From Spirodela intermedia (taxonomy: Eukaryota > Streptophyta > Magnoliopsida > Alismatales > Araceae), in the NCBI GenBank assembly GCA_902729315.2, contig LR746274.1, forward strand, positions 8,833,940 to 8,897,939: a stretch of DNA of 64,000 nt. Reading direction: 5' to 3'. Both the position numbers and the translations under genes were made by a program. The notes beneath the pieces were generated by a model, which saw only the letters and a program-made list of their open reading frames with translations, did not search any database and was not told the origin of the DNA. Numbering within the stretch: position 1 is the first letter of the stretch; every line of letters begins with the position of its first letter. Below are positions 34,481-54,737 of the stretch, one piece after another.

Positions 34481-34915
34481 TCTCTGAGCCATTCCCGCAG
34501 CGATCTGCTATTTATTCTTATGATTATTTTTAAGAAGAACGTGTAATTATGAAAATTGAGAGCACAAACTCTTGCCTTGGAAAAGAAACCTGACGTCTTT
34601 GAGAAACAGTCTCTTCATGGAGCGGTTCTCACAAAAGAGAAACAGCCCATTTCAAACGGTTCCTTGTAAACCATTTTTCAAGGAAATGAAGGGACCATTT
34701 AAGCGTGCATGTTTCAACCCCAGGAGCCTTATAATCTCTTATAAAAGGAAATCCTCAGTACCTTTGTAAACCATCAAATAAATGAGTTCATTTTATTTCC
34801 TCTCACTCCAATCTTCTCCCTGTATTTTTCTGTCTTTACATGGTAATAGAGCTTCTTTGCTCAACAACATACTGATCCATGACGAACACCTTCGAATGTC
34901 ATACGTTTCCTTCAA
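34481..34915 (+). mobile_element. psi-D 3' flank with LTR-like end and PBS-like site
   Basis: The best preserved of the 3' relics. A TATA-like TTATAAAAGG near 34738 and a pyrimidine-rich end TTTACA are followed by TGGTAATAGAGC (34841-34852), two changes from the TGGTATCAGAGC primer-binding site (initiator Met tRNA) usual in plant Copia elements, then an ATG at 34879. This supports reading the shared 3' segments as the 5' LTR and leader of a Copia element. Confidence 0.55.
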
Positions 34916-35459
34916 CGCGTAGGGTTATATCCGTTCATATTCAGGGCAGTGCTCTCCACGAGTTTTGATTCCAAAAGGACGTCCGGCTTCTTTGACTTCA
35001 GGTCTCCTCTTAATCCTTATCAGCAAAACGCCGTACGTTGCCTGGACGGCTCTGAAGCCCCAGTGCCTATGGCAAGTCTTCACGAGTCTACCCCAGTTGC
35101 TCTCTACTGGTAGGGACAGCCGCATCTGGTCAAAAAATCGTGGTCTCCTTGTGTAAAATCCTCTCTCTTCTCTCTCTCTCTCTCTCTTTCTCTCTAGCTC
35201 CAATTCGAACGTGTAATATGCTGCCGAGCGAGGAACCTTGCCTGGATACTTCTTCTGTCTGGGAAAGGGCCAAGAATCTGGACAACGATGCATGTATGGC
35301 ACGATATTGTGACTATAAATAATTGCTTGTTTCTAGATATCAAGGGTCACTAACTGTTAAGGGTGAGGTGGACGGGAGGGACACGAAGGTGCAGTCGGAG
35401 CTTCGTTTTGGCCCGGTCACACACGCATGAAGATTCTTCAAATGCCGACTCTCAGCTGT

Positions 35460-35518
<59 letters not shown>

Positions 35519-36170
35519 CAGACAGACAGACAGAGACAGGCAGAGACGGACAGACATAAGATATTTAACTAAAAACATGAGTTTCGTTATGCTGACTGTC
35601 TTATAACTATCTTAGGGAGTTATGGTGTATTGGTAGTCAGGCTGGAGGTTAATGTTATCTTCACGCTAATCACTTCCAGGTGGGACGAGGAGAGGCACGC
35701 TCATCTGCACTAATTCGCCTATCTTGGTGCTGTGGCGTCTCTCCCTTGTAGTACCTCTAGATGCTGTGCCACATAGCTTGGCCTCGCATGGCTCTGGGCT
35801 TGCATCGCCTGAGCTATCCTGCGCTGTGCTGAATTCCATCGTGACATAGTTGTGTCAGAAACCTTCAAATGTCAACGGAAGCTCCCATCAACCTCCTTTG
35901 ATATTGGCAAAGTCGTCTGCTTGAACCTCTTTCCTTAGTGTGTTGGCTTTCTTGGGTTGGGGCCTTTTCAATTTTAATCTTGGTAGAATAGAAAAAGAAA
36001 AAAGTGGTTGCTTTCATATCTTTATATACATCACATGAATATTAACGTTCATCGACTTATTATTACAACACCTAGAAAATTCTGATACGATTTTGATATT
36101 ATTTTTCAGTGATTTTGTATTTTTTCCATATTTTATAATATGTCAATTCATGGGTCTTTTAATCATATAT
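34916..36170. other. intergenic between psi-D and CRK-E
   Basis: No gene recognised. A 125-codon minus frame (34925-35302) and an overlapping + frame have no known domain; the minus frame crosses a CT run, giving an Arg-Glu stretch. 35455-35545 is a compound microsatellite. The rest is mixed composition with no repeat copy recognised. Confidence 0.45.
35455..35545. repeat. compound microsatellite (TG)n(AG)n(GACA)n
   Basis: About 14 TG units, then about 14 AG units, then a GACA/CAGA-type tetranucleotide run, with no break between the first two. Confidence 0.95.
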
Positions 36171-36179
36171 GAAAGAGTC

Positions 36180-36620
36180 CAATTTCAAAGTGTCCGCTGT
36201 CACCATTCGCCGTCCCATCACTCCCGTCGTTGTCCGCTGTCACCATTCGCCGCCGCTGCAGTTCTCCCTACCTTCGTCGCCGTCATCCGCTAGACCACCC
36301 TCTGCTGCCCCATTCGCCGTCGCTGCCGCTCTCCTTGCCTCCGTCGCCGCCATCCGCTACCGCCCAATGAGTCGCCGGCTCATTCTTCAACAGGCACACG
36401 GTCAGAGAGCATGGGCCCCGCCTCCGTCTCCGTCTCCGTCCATTCCATCTTTTCCGCCGTTACCGTCGCCTTCCGTTCCTTCGTCAGGCACGACCCGTTC
36501 GTGTTCCCCTGTTCCCCTTTTCTCGCCCACTTACCAGGGCTTAAAACTGACGGACATCCGGTCCAGAGTCAACAGCATGGTCAAGGTCAACAGAGGTCAA
36601 CTTTTCAAAAGTTGGTCCAA
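36180..36620 (+). promoter_or_regulatory. CRK-E upstream GC-rich block R6 and W-box cluster
   Basis: A GTCGCCGCC-rich island (36200-36480) is followed by four W-box elements on the minus strand within 34 bp: 36567-36572 (AGTCAA), 36579-36584, 36585-36590 and 36595-36600 (GGTCAA). The start codon lies about 93 bp beyond. The usual CRK promoter block with TATA was not found here; only its leader remains (CTCCATTTAATCATGCA near 36639, also present in psi-G). The layout resembles 9886-10480 upstream of CRK-A, suggesting a promoter exchange by an inserted or duplicated block. Confidence 0.5.
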
Positions 36621-36692
36621 GTTTCAGTTCGTGCTCCTCTCCATTTAATCATGCACCTGTACTTTTCATCGTCGACCACGGCGCCGCCGCCC

Positions 36693-40630
<3,938 letters not shown>

Positions 40631-41505
40631 TCTCTGAGCCATTCCCTTGGGATTCTACTATCTATTCTCATTGTTTTTAACAAGCAGCCGTAGTTGTGAG
40701 AATTGTGACCACAGAACTACTGATTTTAAAATCATGGGAGTAAGAAACGAGGTCCCTTTGCTTACTGGTTCTCACAGAAATCGACTGTACGTTTATGGAC
40801 ACCTGTTTCATCATTGGGGCCCTCTGAGACTCCTATAAAAGGAGACACTAAGTACCTTTACATTGCAACAATCGATAGTGTTCATTTTCTTTCATCATTT
40901 TTTTTCCTTACTCATCTCTCTGTTCCGCTCTCTTGTTATTTCTCTCTTATTCCTATCTTCTCTTTCTTTACGTGCTATTAGAGCTTGTTCGAAAGCATAC
41001 CGATCCATGATAGACCCCCTAAGTATGAGGTTTTGTTCCTTCTAGTTGCCATAGTACAACTATCTCATATGGATTAAATTCATTCCTCTATTCAAGAGCC
41101 ATGGTTGTGTGTTCATGGCCAATAGCTCCGATCTGCCACCTCTAAATATTTTCACTAATGAGAAGAAGCCCACTGGCTAAACTTAGAGGTCAATATGGAG
41201 CATTTAAAGATGTTTGGAATGCTTTAGTTAGAATCTTAGTATCTTGCTTCAAGCCTCGGATTCTACAACTATGCACAAAGCTACATGTCTTGTGTAATGA
41301 GATGCCATCCATTTACGTGCATGACATGTCTATCAAGGCAATTGCTGATGAACTTTGTGGTTCGCAGATGTCCTGATGAATCAAGAAGGTAGAGGGGTGA
41401 TTGATTTCTAACTTTTATATAACTAAATATAATATTAATTTTTTTATTTTAAGTATTAATATTTTAATTACATTCATAAATTAACATATAAATATGAGAT
41501 ATGTG
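40631..41505 (+). mobile_element. CRK-E 3' flank with Copia-like relic
   Basis: Same order as after CRK-C and psi-D: CTCCTATAAAAGGAGACACT near 40832, pyrimidine-rich stretch, TATTAGAGCTTG (PBS-like, near 40977), ATG at 41008, and gag-like text (KLHVLCNEMPSIYVHDMS near 41277). It ends abruptly near 41505, where intron 1 of psi-F begins. Confidence 0.5.
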
Positions 41506-41510
41506 TTCAC

Positions 41511-44491
41511 TGCGACATGAGTTCAGCTAGGGGTTGACGAGGTATGCGAGAGTGTGAAGGACTACTGGGTGGTTGGGGGTAGGTGGAGGTACACCGCATA
41601 GCCCTATGTTTCCTCTTCCTTTTAAACTAGCTGCTGCTTGAGATGGGACTGTTAATGAGAAATCCAAGAACGATGCAATATTTTTGGGTACCAAGTTTTA
41701 GGTACTGATTTTGTTTTTTTATTTTAGGTTGACTGAGGTTCTCAGGTGTCATCATACTCATAGTTGTAATGGTGCCCTGGTCAACCACTTATTTGGTAGA
41801 GGTCCGTTCAAAACCAATCCATCCCCTTCAGAAAGCAGGTATGAAAGGGGACTCAGGGAGAGAGAGAAATAGAAATATCTCTCTCTTTTTGTGGCTATGC
41901 CTAAAGCCTAATTAACTCCATTTACCATAATATTTTGCTTCTCATTATTAGTTGACACCCTCCTTCTACGTTGGTGGTGATGATGTGTGTTTATCCTCTT
42001 CAGACCACATTAAATTCAAAGCATCTTTATTTCAGCCATTTATCCTTCTCTCTCTTTCTGCTGCATAAAATCATGCCCCATTGCAGGCCCATCAGATCGT
42101 AGTAATCTGGTCTCCTTCCTAACAACACTCATATGACGGGCTTTGTTTGATATTAGTCTTTACTTTCACATCATGATTTCTATTTAAATTTTTATACACT
42201 ACCCAAAAAACCTTATCTGCAGTGAAGTACAAAGATAAATAAAAGTTTAAAATTCATTGAAGTAAATCATAAATCGTCCATTCATTCCTTTTCAGATAAA
42301 AAAACCAACACTGTGATGATAGTTGCGACAATCGCTGCTACGCTCATTGTTTCGTTTGCATTTATGGCTATGATATGGATTTTCATACAGAGGACAAGAC
42401 AAGCAGAACTACTTGGTAGGTTGTGAACCATTTGTGCCATCATTTTTAAACTAACCTGACACCGAATGGGTTTTTATATTTATGTGATTTATTTGAAATC
42501 TGAAATATTTCTCCACTGATTTATAACCATGGTCAGTAGTTGGAAGAAACAAAGATGGTTTTACTCAAGTTGATTCCTTACAACTTAGTTTAGAAACTGT
42601 AAAGCTTCGATACAATGAACTTATCTGAACAAAAAAAAGCCTGGTGGAGGGTGGGTTTGGTGGTCTACTAGATAAACTACAAAATAAAAAATGATTACTT
42701 ATTGTCAAGTTATCGAACTTGAACCTTATGAAAATTCTATTATGTTCTTAGGTAGCTATATTTTTTAGTACCTCCTTAGACTATCACTGCAATTTAGATA
42801 TAATTTAGGGATTACCATCTCAGTTAAGACCATATTATCGGCAAATTTTCATTGTTCATGGATCTCTACATTACATTATAATTATCACATCAATTTTTCA
42901 GGGAGTTGGCAGATGGCCAACTAATAGTAGTGAAAAGATTACAAACAAACTCTGGCCAAGGAATGGGAAAACTTAAGAATGAGGCTCCTTAGTGGCCAAA
43001 CTCCAAAATTGCAATTTGGTAAGATTGATGAGTTATTGCTTGCAAGCGCAAGAGATGTTAGTATATGAAAATCTGCCAAAAAAAGCCTCAACAAATTTTC
43101 ATTTCTTATGCTTCTAACTCATCATGCTTTCCATTATTCCCAATATCATCCCATCGGTTTGTTTCATCATTATCTATGGACTACTTATTTCATTGGTTTT
43201 CAAGAATCTTAAATTAAGTAGTAGCATCTAAAGACGTATATAATGTGGATCTAATCAGCCTGTGTTTGAATGGTAGATCCATTTAGATCCAAGGAGCTTA
43301 TTTGGGAGATGAGGGCGAAAATCATGCAAGAAATTTCTGAGGGGACTCTATCTTCATGAGGATTCTCGACTGAAGATTGTTCATTGAGATCTTAAAGCTA
43401 GTAACATATTATTGGATGAAGGGATGAATCCAAAGATTACTGATTTTGTCCTTGCGTGGTTATTTGGAAATGAACAAAGTTATGGAAACACAAACCGAAT
43501 CGCCAGAACATAGTAAGTCTGAACAACCAATACTTAATGTTTTCATAACTTTAGACAAATAAATAAATATATGTACAACTATCAGCAGACTGAATCCAAG
43601 TAGAGTTAGTCCACTCTTACAAGAGATAAGTTTAGAAAATGAGCTCAAGTTTGACCGTATGCTAAAGTAGTTAGATATTAGAGGGAGCTTTCCTTGGTTG
43701 TGGTAGTCGTGAATCAGAAGTGAGAGAAGCGCGTCTGCAAAGTGCAGTGAAGAGTTGCATTGTGTACCAGACAACGCCGTCTGTGCATAGCCATACAAGG
43801 ATTTTTTTGTCGTTTCATACCCACTGATAGTACCTCTACGGATGTAGATTTAGACCATGTTTGCAAAATCATGTTAAATTTGTCGAAGAGTATAATCGAT
43901 GTGCATTTCATAACTACCAATCATCGGAAAACTTGAAACACGTTATCTACTGGTGAAAGCGGCTACATGGCACTGAAGTATGTGATGCGCGGGCAGATCT
44001 CTACAAAATCAGGTGCATAGCGTCGGCGTCCTACTTATGGAAATAGTAGCGGGCAGAAAACGCGCTGGCAACTATGGCCCTAATCTTCCAACCGACCTTA
44101 TAAGCTATGTCAGAATATCTGAACCTTTGAAGCTACGTTCTGTGTATCTACTTTGACGCCCTTCAGTGATGAACTTCTCCATCACTTTACTGTATCTGGC
44201 ATATTTCTATAGATTTGGTGGCATTGGAGGATGGTTGTTCAGCGGAAGAAGTGTTGAGGCGCATCCACATCGAACTACTCTGCGTCCAAGTATGTCCTTG
44301 GTGGTCCTGATGCTCAGCAGCTACTCGACTTGTCTCTCGAGCGTATCTCCCCTTCCATGCTTCACCGATGGAGGCACGAGTGCCAGTGGGGACCCAAGAG
44401 TGACAGCAGGCCAATGGGCGTGCTCCATGACCTGGTCCCTGAGAAATGACGCATCGGCCATCAAGACCCTACCACGTTGAACCGTCGCTAG
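41511..44491 (+). pseudogene. psi-F: CRK pseudogene lacking exon 1
   Basis: Starts inside a CRK intron 1 (the GACATGAGTTC.GCT.GG phrase), so the DUF26 exon was lost by recombination. Exons by alignment: 42296-42415 (transmembrane), about 42537-42671, about 42902-43105, 43277-43512, 43960-44108, 44213-44491. Lesions include an extra base in exon 3 (GCTTCGATACAATG) leading to a stop, donors of exons 3 and 4 lost (GT to AT; GGT to CTT), a deletion in exon 4 before AGTGGCC, HRDLK lost (TTCATTGAGATC), and internal deletions in exons 6 and 7. It cannot encode a receptor or kinase. Confidence 0.9.
41763..42126. mobile_element. MITE-like insertion in psi-F intron 1
   Basis: 364 bp absent from the same intron in other copies. 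It is flanked by ACTCATA at 41756-41762 and 42127-42133, a 7-bp target duplication (8 bp with one mismatch). Its ends GTTGTAATGG and, on the other strand, GTTGTTAGGA form an imperfect terminal inverted repeat. A 7-8 bp duplication and short terminal repeat suggest a hAT-type non-autonomous element. No coding frame. Confidence 0.65.
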
Positions 44492-45575
44492 TCTCCGAGC
44501 CTTTCCATCGGCGATCTCAAACATGAATAATCCCTTCGTTGATTAGTTCTCACGGAATGATGTGACATCCGTGAGGAGTAGTCACTTTTCGTAGATCGGA
44601 TCTCACGGAATGATATGCCGTCCGTGATTGGCAGTGACTTCGTAAGAAATGGTTTATTTGGGGACACACTGCTCGGGAGGAGGAGGGCGGCGTTTCAGGG
44701 TCCTTTCTGGTCTCTCTAGTTCTCATCCTCCTCGCTGACACCGTCTCCTCCTCCGGCCATGGCTATCAGTGGGCAGCTTCTCGGGGCGTCCTACAGGCTT
44801 GGATTGAAGGGTTTTCTCCGATCACATCTCTGAGGACATGTCCATGCTCTCTGTCTCTCTCTCTCTCTCTGCGCCTCAGATTGGTCCATATTTCTGGTGG
44901 GTCGAGCATATTCATTACTGAAACCTTATGCTCTATGTATTGATTCTTATAAGCTCCAAGGATCTTTCTTTCAAATTTACCCTTGAATATCGAACTCCCT
45001 TAATTTTTTTCCTTCCAAATTATTCATGTTCCTTCTTCGAACAGTGTCAATGGTAACCCAAAATCATGAACACCTAGGTGGCGTCCCCTCCGAATTATTT
45101 TCTCATTTTGATCATGAACTATCATATTTCATTTCGACTCATTCGACACTCTAACTACTACTTTATTTAAGCTAGACGATGTTTCCTCGCTTGTGCTTCT
45201 TAGCTTGTAGTAGTAGCGACTTCCACCTTACAACTTTCTACTTCCCTGAAGTCTCCATGTTCCCACGGAGACAGGCGGCTTGACGTTGAGAGGGAGCTTT
45301 TAGTCAATTTTTGTCAACTTGATGGGCATCTCTCTCAATTGCGGAAACTGCACGGCGGCCAGTCGACATCTAGTTCATATACAAGGGCACCCGTGTGGGC
45401 CACGCGAAGGGGTCATTTCCATGGGGGATTAAGTCAAACATAACGACCATTAATTTTAAAAATATAAATGTCGCGTCGTTGATGGGTCTCCGTCACTGTC
45501 CGAAGATCTTTCTCGTCTCCATTTAATCATGCAACTGTGCTTCTCATCCCACCTCTCTCTTCTTCGGCCGAGCAC
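44492..45575 (+). repeat. psi-F/psi-G spacer with R2 and promoter block
   Basis: 44875-45095 is an R2 copy (CAGATTGGTCCATATTTC, GAGCATATTCATTACTGAAA, GTGTCAATGGTAACCCAAAA). 45300-45500 is the CRK promoter block: GTCAACTTGATGGGCATC, CCGTGTGGGCCACGCGAAGG, TTAAGTCAAACATAACGACC and TATAAAT at about 45473-45479. 44550-44760 holds a repeated CTCACGGAATGAT phrase (44550 and 44603). No gene recognised. Confidence 0.6.
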
Positions 45576-48500
45576 GGCGCCGCCGCCCATAGCTTTCCTC
45601 CTGTGCTTCTCTTCCTGATGGTGTGTTCACTCTTCCTCGGCTCCGCAGCCGACGATCCCATCTACAGTCTATGCAACAATAAGTGAAAACTACACGCACA
45701 ACGCACAACCGCCACCGGTTTCACCAACGGCACAGCCGGCGAAGTCACCGAAAGGGTTATGTACTCGCAATATGCCCAGCGGAAGTCGCCGCAAACAGGT
45801 GCCCGGACTGCCTTGCCGGCGTTGCCCAGGACTCCGCAGCGGTCTGACCCAGAAGCAAGGGCGCCACCATCTTCTACGAGCAATGCCAACTGCGTTACTC
45901 CGACCAGGACTTCTTCGGTTCGTCTACAGAAGCAGAATTATCCTTAACGTCGCAAACGCCTCGGACGTGCCCACCTTCAACCACCTCCTGGGGGGGCTGC
46001 TGGACAACTTGACCATACTCGCGGCCTCGTCGGAGAAGAGATTCCCAACCGGATGGGTGGACTTCACCAACTTCGAGACGATATTCGCGCTTGTCCCGTG
46101 TACCAGAGATTTAGGGCCGGAGAGCTGCGACGCTTGTCTGAGAAACGAGAACAGCTATATCATCCAGTGCTGTAAGGCGAAAGAGAGGGCGAGTGATCGA
46201 CGGCAGCTGCTACCTTCGGTACCAGGTGCATCTCTTCTTTAATGCCTCCGCAGCTGCCGACCCGCCGCCGTCTCCTCCCCCACCTCTAGTAGATAATACC
46301 TCTCCGACGCCCGCCGGGACCACCACTCCAGGAGGTAAAAACTAAGTTTGTTACTATGTTGCTTCGTCATTTCACCATTTTTTCAGCAAGCACTTTGAAA
46401 TAAACTTGCAAGCAAACCTCAAAGCGTAGTGACTTGGACATGACCCTTTTAAACTACCTGCTGCTTGGGACGGACCCTTTTTCTTTTTAAGTAGTGAATT
46501 TTCTTCTTTTTCTGTTATGGCTCTCGGTTGTCATCATACTCATACCGACAGGCTCCATTCGATCAATTTATTAAAAAATATATATAAAGAAATAAAGTCA
46601 GTTTTTTTTTTTTTTTTTTTTACAGTACCAAAAATATTCTTTCGTAGCGAAGTGAAACAAGAAATAAAAGGAAAAAGTTAACTGACGTGAATCATAAACC
46701 GTCTATACCTTCTTTGGCAGATTAAAGAAGCAACACTCTTACGGTAGCTGTGGCAATGGCCGTGGGGCTCATTGTTTCTTTCTCATTTCGGGCTCCCATA
46801 TGGATTTGCATACAGAGGAAAAGGCGAACAAAACCAATTGTTAAGTTGTGAACCATTTACGCCATCATTTAATCTTAAAACAGATCTAATACCAAATGGG
46901 TTCATATATTTAAGTGTAGTGAAATTTCAAATATTTTCCCAGTAACTATATATTTTGACTTATGTTGATTTTCTATCAACGTTATGTCCCATGTATGGAA
47001 GATGCAAGAATGATTTCCATCAAGCTGACTTCTTAAATTTTGGTTTGGAAACTTTAAAGCTTGCTACAATGAACTTCTCCAATCAAAGCAAGCCTCATAA
47101 GGAGGGTTTGGTGTTGTTCACAACGTAAACTAATAAATTAAATCTGACTTTTTACTGTCATGCTATTGAACCTACTTATACGTTCTAAGGTAGTTATAAT
47201 TTGTGCTTCCTTAGACTACCATTGCAAATTAGATCTAATTTTGGGGATTATCATCTCAACTAAGGCCATATCCTCTGCGAACTTTCATTGATCCTGGGTC
47301 TCTACATTACAGATTAATTAGTATTCATATCATTCATGCAGGGTGTGTTGGCTGATGGGCAACTAATAGCAGTGAAGAGACTTGTAACGACCTCAGGTTA
47401 AGAAATAGGAGAACTTAAGAATGAGATTTCCTTTCTGGAAAAACTCCATCATCGGAATTTGGTAAGATTGGTGGGCTACTCCTTGCGAGCGTAAGAAAAG
47501 CTGTTAGTAAATGAATTTCTGCCAAACAAAAGCCTCGACAAATTTTTATTTGGTTTTCTTCCAATTCGTGATGCTATCCATTATAACAAATATTGTCCCA
47601 TCAGTTTGTTTTATCATTTTCTACGGACTATCTATTTTATTGGTTTTCACGAATCTTACCTTAAGCTAGTAGTGTTTCAAGAATGTGGATCTAATCATGT
47701 TGCGTCTGCTTAGAAGATCTACTTAGATCCAAGGACCTAACCTGGGAGATGAGGGTGAAGATAATTGAAGGAATTGCCTGGGGACTGCTCTATCCTCTTG
47801 AAGATTCTCGACTGAGGACTGTTCATAAAGATCTAAAAGCTAGCAACATATTGTTGGATGAAGGGATGAATTCGAAGATTGCTGATTTCCACCTCACAAG
47901 GCTATTTGGAAATGAACAAACTTATCGAAACACAAATCGAATTGCCAAATCATAGTACATCTGCATAACCAATATGAGAACAACCTCCTTGTTATTTAAT
48001 GTTGTTGGTACAAGATTAATTGCTTTATATATTTGCATTTATGTATATACATCTGTCAGCAGACTGAACTACAAGTCTTCTTAGTCCATGTTAGAAGAGA
48101 TACGTAAAGAAAATGAGCTTATACTAGAGTAGTTTGATATCAGAGGGACCATTACTTAGCTGTGGTAACCATGAAACAGAAGTGAGAGGACATCTGGAGA
48201 GTTTGGTGAAGAGGAGTAGCATTATGCGTACCAGACCGTACCTTCTAATGTAGCCATGCAAGGGTTTTTCACCATTTCAAACCCACTGACAATACCTTTA
48301 CGGATGTAACTTTAGACCCAATTTTCAATGTCGTATTAGCTTTGTGAAAGATCATGATCAATGTGCATTTGATAATAATCAATCATCAGAAAACTTGACA
48401 CATGTTGTCTACTGGTGAAAGTGGCTATAGGGCACCAGAATGAGTGATGCACGGGCAGACCTCTACGAGATCAGATCTGTACAACTTTGGCATCCTATTT

Positions 48501-49029
48501 TTTGAAATAGTCATGGATAGAAGATGTGCGGGCTACTATGGTTCTAGTTCTCCAACTAATCACACGTTATGTAAGATGATTATAACCTTTAAAGCTGCGC
48601 GTAATGGGTAACTATTGTGACGCCCCTTTGTGTGAGCTTCTCCACAATTTTACTTTATCTGGCATATTTTATAGATTTGGCGGCATTGGGAGGAAGGAAA
48701 CCCGGTACAAATGCTTAACAAACGTACAGCTGATGGTTGTTTGGCAGAAGTGTTGAGCTAATTTTTACATATTGGACTAATTTTTGCATCCAGCCGGACC
48801 CACTGGAGTGTCCCAATATCTCCTTCGTGATCGTGATGCTCATCTGCCATTCCATCTCTCTCGGCTGTATCCCCGCTTTCAGGCTTTACTTGTGTGGGTA
48901 CAAGCACCAGTGAAGACATAGGAGTGACCAGCAGTACAATGGGCGAGCGCTCCATGCCTCGGCCTCCAATAAATTGCACGTCAACCATCAACTCGGACAC
49001 CAGCATGTTGGAACTCTCTTGTTCTTGAG
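45575..49029 (+). pseudogene. psi-G: full-length but multiply disabled CRK
   Basis: All seven exons are traceable: about 45590-46334, 46721-46840, about 46990-47124, 47342-47552, 47717-47954, 48422-48570, 48675-49029. The start codon is ATA (45589-45591). Exon 1 has a stop and loses about 80 bp, removing part of DUF26-1; DUF26-2 with CTRDLGPESCDACL remains. The exon 2 donor is TT (46841-46842). The exon 3 acceptor AG is gone. Exon 4 has two in-frame stops (near 47398 and 47491). The catalytic loop reads HKDLKASN and DFG has become DFH. Exon 6 has a stop at the APEY motif. A promoter with a good TATA remains, so transcription is possible, but no receptor. Confidence 0.92.
46603..46622. repeat. 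poly(T) tract in psi-G intron 1
   Basis: About 20 consecutive T bases, possibly the tail of a small retroelement read on the minus strand. No flanking element was identified. Confidence 0.7.
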
Positions 49030-50730
49030 CCATTCCTTCAGGATCTCATGTTTATGCTCTTAACCTTTTTTTAAAAAAACCTTTTAATTATGCGACTTGT
49101 AAGCACAACTCTTCTAATTGTAAAAGAGACCCAACACCTTTTGTGAGAAATGAATCTTTCATGGACCCATTCTCACAAAGAAGGTATCCATGAGGATTCA
49201 GCACCATTTCATGAAATTTTATTGTTACAATGTAGAGGAGAAGAAATTTCTTATGGAGAAAAAAATGATGTTATCAATATCAATTCTGGTTGTTATAAAC
49301 AAAATGATCAAATTTCACATATTTACAAACCTATTTTAAAACAAGAATTAAAGTTAAAATGGTGGATTCAGGTTGTCCATAAGGATGATTGTTTATCTCA
49401 ATATCAACTTTTTGGTTCTAACTAATTTATTAAAATAAAAATAAAATTAATTTTCTCCATTTTTTGATCTTCTTCAAAGCCTCATGATGTTGTCACCAAG
49501 TTCTAAGCTTTCAATCTCATAGATGTCATGTCATTATCACAAAGTTAATTAATGTTGATTAGATTATGCATTAATCAATCAACAAGCTAGATATCTTTAA
49601 CAAGAGATTTATCATTTGAAGAAATATCTCCATACCCACAAATGTTACCCTTTTCGTCATCTCAAATGTGACTTATCTTCCATCCATAGGCTTGCATGTA
49701 GAGAGTCAACTTTGATCTCTAGTCATGTGTCTTCAACACCATCTGTGCATGTACTATGTGAGGTGGTCCACCACCTTTAAAGCGTAATTAAGTTTTTAGT
49801 CAGAGAATCCAAATTAGTTTAAGTTTAACTAAACTATATTTAAGTATTCATACATATCATGTTTTGGGTTTAATTTTATTTATATTGAAAGTTCTAATTT
49901 CATTCATCAAATAACCTCTTGTTGATCTTGGATTGAGGCCTAATCCTCCTTTTCTAAGTGATAATTTGATAGGGTCAACAGTCCAAGCATCTATGGATGT
50001 GATTGGTCTCAATTGAGATCTATAAGTACCCAAGTAACCTCTTGGAGCACAACTCATGGGATTGAAGAGGAGCATCTAACCTTTGATCAAGAATCAAAAT
50101 TACATTAAGGATTAAAGTATTTCACAAGGCATCCATTGAGAGGGTCAAACATGCCAAGGTAGTCAACTAGGAGGCATCAACTACCTAACTTTTACAATCT
50201 TTCTTAAGTACTCCTAAATTTCATTTGTAAAAAGATTTTTTGTATTATTTTGGAGAAATTAATGAAATATTAGAGAATTTATCTTTAATTTTTTTCATTT
50301 TCTTAGAGGAAGACCAATAGGGCCAATTGCTCCCTAAGGAGAGGATATGATGGTCAATGCCCAATCCTTGGGGAGGCTGTGAGGGTCAACCACCATTTTC
50401 ATTCCATCATTCACCCTTTTTACCTTTTCCTTTCATCTTCCAATATTTTATGAAATCATTGAAGATCAATCTTGAGGTCTACAAGCCAGCAATCGTGGTA
50501 TTACATTTCCCCATATCAAGGTACCATTGACTTGTCCATTTTTAGTGATTTCTGATCTGATTTCAAATCTCTCTTACAAATTGTCATTGAGTGAACAGAA
50601 GATAGTCCAAATTCATCGATTTGATGATCCATATATCCTGTCTTAGATTTTGATCTAATATTTTAAATAAAGTTACAGTCTAATTATTGGATAAATCAGA
50701 TCTGTTCTTTCAAAGTTGTAGGATTTTAAC
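49030..50730. other. psi-G 3' flank and AT-rich intergenic stretch
   Basis: 49030-49200 is the family 3' flank. A 91-codon + frame at 49150-49425 has no recognised domain; its end overlaps the dispersed repeat shared with 17640-17870. 50280-50520 is unremarkable. No gene supported. Confidence 0.4.
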
Positions 50731-50798
50731 GGTGACCGAACTCCAACATCGTAATTTGGTAAGACTGATGGGGTACTACTTGCAAGCAGAAGAAAGTT
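50731..50798 (+). pseudogene. CRK exon 4 relic
   Basis: An isolated 68-bp piece matching exon 4 of the other copies (CTCCAACATCGTAATTTGGT, then TTGCAAGCAGAAGAAA), encoding [18 protein letters not shown]. It has no neighbouring exons and ends at a stop. It directly precedes the CRK-H promoter block, so it marks a recombination point left by loss of another copy. Confidence 0.8.
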
Positions 50799-50809
50799 CT
50801 TAATTATGG

Positions 50810-51000
50810 AGGGGGCCCACGTAGCAAAGTGACGTTGACATCTTCAGAGGGCGGGCACGGCGGCCACCAAAGAATCAACGGGAACCGTGTGGGGCCACGC
50901 GGGGTACTCCGTTTGAAATGAGTCAGACAAGACGGCCATCAATATTAAAATATAAATATCGCGTTGTCGATGTGGTCCTCGTCGTCTCTGTCCGACCATT
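50810..51000 (+). promoter_or_regulatory. CRK-H promoter block
   Basis: Shows the family order: GGCACGGCGGCCA, GGGAACCGTGTGGGGCCACG, ATGAGTCAGACAAGACGGCC, and TATAAATA at 50951-50958, about 112 bp before the start codon. TTGACATC near 50833 is a W-box-like core; the AGTCAA usual in the last part has become AGTCAG here. Confidence 0.65.
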
Positions 51001-51069
51001 AAAAACAGTATTTTCACTAGGAGTTCTCTTTGCACCTCTCATTCCCCGGGGAGCACGACTGCGGCGTAC

Positions 51070-54737
<3,668 letters not shown>

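Noticed and set aside
36411-36692. Upstream in-frame extension of CRK-E
   Set aside because: The extension is low-complexity leader and W-box sequence; the signal peptide and alignment with other copies support the start at 36693.
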